Assembly (NCBI GenBank): GCA_028678445.1
Contig: JAJRDJ010000405.1
Location: 1 to 5,855 of the forward strand
Direction of reading: 5' to 3'
DNA: 5,855 nt
Source of the DNA: Methylococcaceae bacterium
GTDB taxonomy: Bacteria; Pseudomonadota; Gammaproteobacteria; Methylococcales; Methylococcaceae
In this document: piece by piece, positions 4,574-5,855 of the stretch
Layout: each line of letters starts with the position of its first letter
Numbering within the stretch: position 1 is the first letter of the stretch
Position numbers and translations under genes: made by a program
The notes under the pieces: model-generated
Database searches by the model: none
Told to the model about the DNA's origin: nothing
The model's input: only the letters and a program-made list of their open reading frames with translations

Positions 4574-5855
4574 ATGTTCGACGGGAGGCGCTTGCCGCGC
4601 ACATTCCTGATTGCGCTGCTCATCGCGACCCTGATTCATGCGTATCTGATCCTCGGGTTCAGGCTCGATCTGCCGCGCTCCGGCCAGCCGGGCCGCAGGG
4701 CAATCTCGATGACACTAGTCCGGCCCGCCCCCCCACCACCTACGGAAACCAAGGTGGTTGAAACGGCTCCGCCTCCCCTGTCAGCTCCGACCGAACCGCA
4801 GACGGAGATCGAACTGCCGGCGCCTCCAACGCCCGCTCACGAGACACCCGCGCCTTCCGGTCCACCGCTTGAAACAGCCCCGCCCGGCAAACTTCCGGAA
4901 CCTGCAACCAAAGCCGTAAATCCCGCCAGAACAAACGGACGTGCCGGGGCCAATACGGTGCCGCCCTTCGTCGGTCCGCCCACACCTGAGACCGGCACGA
5001 CGTTTGTAGGCCCACCGCCACCCAGTTCCCGCGCGCTGCAGGCAACCCGGAAGCGGCTGGCTGCCAGTACGCGCCCATCGATTACCCCGCCGCCGGAAGC
5101 GAGTGCCCCCCCGCCGGCACCGGTTGCAACTCCCGCCCAGTCCACATCCCGACGGCCGGAGCCGCTCCGCAGGGTACCGACACCTCCGCCCGAACCCTCT
5201 GATGAGTCGGATGACGCCGATGAACCCGAAGACAGTGCGGTAAGTCAATCCGCCACCCGGCCCGCTAATCGGGAGGTATCCCCCGGGATGGCCAGAGCAC
5301 CCACGCCCGCACCGCAGCAAACGGAAACCACCGCCGCGAAGCGTATCTTGGACTCCAGCGTACCCGCGAAGGCAGAGCAAAAACCCGCGACAGCCGGGAA
5401 GACCCAGCCTCCCGAGGCAAAGACGACAGCGGTGCCGGGCTCGCCCGACGCTTTTCTGCCCCAAACCCGGCAACCCAGACCGCCCAGAACGCCTCGACCC
5501 GTCCCAAAGCCCATGCCCCCAAAACCTGAGTGGAAGCCGGAGCCGGTACCCAATGCTTCTCTGCCACCCGCCCAAGCGGTCAACGAACCCAGCGTCCAGC
5601 ACAAGCCACCGGCTCCCGGCCGCGTGGCATCGGCTCATGTGAAGGCGGCCCCGGGCACGGAAAAATCCGTCCGCCAGAGGGGCAAGGGACCCCCTGGAGG
5701 GTCATCCTCCGGAGCCGGCAAACCTCGCAAGCCTGAGTTTTCAGCGGGGCTTCTGAGCCAGCAGATTGCCGAGGTCGGAGCGGACATGAACCGCCAGCGC
5801 AACGCCGAGCTGCTGAATACTAAAATCGTCTACGCCAAGGAGATGCAGACGCATC
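4574..5855 (+). CDS. TonB-family energy transducer with very long proline-rich linker (3' end outside window)
   Basis: The frame is open from ATG 4574 to the right edge (427 codons seen, no stop). TonB spans from the inner membrane into the periplasm and uses the ExbB-ExbD proton-motive complex to energise outer-membrane transporters. Seen here are a short basic N-terminus, one hydrophobic anchor (about residues 11-29, FLIALLIATLIHAYLILGF) with His22 at the position of the essential TonB histidine, then a proline-rich linker from about 50 to 388. The linker carries an acidic patch, EPSDESDDADEPEDS (207-221), and two FVGPP motifs (132-136, 144-148). From 389, FSAGLLSQQIAEVGADMNR and later KIVYAKEMQTH resemble the segment that precedes the C-terminal domain in gammaproteobacterial TonBs; the domain itself is off the edge. 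ATG 4574 has no clear ribosome site. TTG at 4592 follows GGGAGG but only by 3 bases, and would shorten the basic N-terminus. Following gshB suggests a TonB3-like role, which is inference. Confidence 0.82.
   Translation, partial: MFDGRRLPRTFLIALLIATLIHAYLILGFRLDLPRSGQPGRRAISMTLVRPAPPPPTETKVVETAPPPLSAPTEPQTEIELPAPPTPAHETPAPSGPPLETAPPGKLPEPATKAVNPARTNGRAGANTVPPFVGPPTPETGTTFVGPPPPSSRALQATRKRLAASTRPSITPPPEASAPPPAPVATPAQSTSRRPEPLRRVPTPPPEPSDESDDADEPEDSAVSQSATRPANREVSPGMARAPTPAPQQTETTAAKRILDSSVPAKAEQKPATAGKTQPPEAKTTAVPGSPDAFLPQTRQPRPPRTPRPVPKPMPPKPEWKPEPVPNASLPPAQAVNEPSVQHKPPAPGRVASAHVKAAPGTEKSVRQRGKGPPGGSSSGAGKPRKPEFSAGLLSQQIAEVGADMNRQRNAELLNTKIVYAKEMQTH

Noticed and set aside
3604..4623. 339-residue minus-strand open frame opposite gshB
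   Set aside because: It is an antisense shadow of a GC-rich, clearly conserved glutathione synthetase; no motif and no ribosome site support it.
4781..5638. 285-residue and other long minus-strand frames opposite the TonB linker
   Set aside because: Gly/Arg-rich translations are the expected complement of proline-rich codons in high-GC DNA. The plus-strand TonB frame is continuous through the region.

Overview
The window is ordinary-looking chromosomal DNA from a GC-rich proteobacterium, most likely a gammaproteobacterium. Evidence for this is the 51-residue cysteine-free L33, the enterobacterial-like L28, the ATP-grasp GshB followed directly by a TonB gene (a linkage I recall from Pseudomonas), and an MsbA-type lipid A flippase. 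I cannot name a genus. The genes are housekeeping ones, and I found no phage, IS, CRISPR, tRNA or rRNA and no convincing undescribed system. The main non-routine item is an unannotated gene remnant at 470-803.

Layout, left to right. Positions 2-439 (+) hold the 3' half of sucD (succinyl-CoA ligase alpha subunit). Thirty bases later (470 to about 803, +) lies a decayed Uma2/DUF820-family putative nuclease gene, with three single-base indels, one in-frame stop and a lost 3' end. It abuts the end of msbA (812-2638, -), which is convergent to it. The 195-bp leader between msbA and the next gene (2639-2833) holds two inverted repeats and a 12-bp direct repeat, but no promoter I would defend. Upstream on the same strand come a small YbdD/YjiX (DUF466, Sel_put) gene (2834-3007), rpmG (3091-3246) and rpmB (3264-3500). 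rpmB has a strong sigma70-type promoter at 3544-3572.

From this divergent region the plus strand carries gshB (3610-4566). Seven bases after it a TonB-family gene starts at 4574 and runs open off the right edge. Its translation shows a short cytoplasmic N-terminus, one membrane anchor, a proline-rich linker of over 300 residues, and the beginning of the region that precedes the TonB C-terminal domain.

Working together: rpmB-rpmG is the usual L28-L33 ribosomal pair. gshB-tonB is a tightly packed pair that is probably co-transcribed, and its arrangement recalls the gshB/tonB3 neighbourhood next to the pil-chp genes of Pseudomonas aeruginosa. msbA stands alone here rather than in an msbA-lpxK operon. 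sucD is the end of a TCA-cycle operon whose sucC lies presumably off the left edge.
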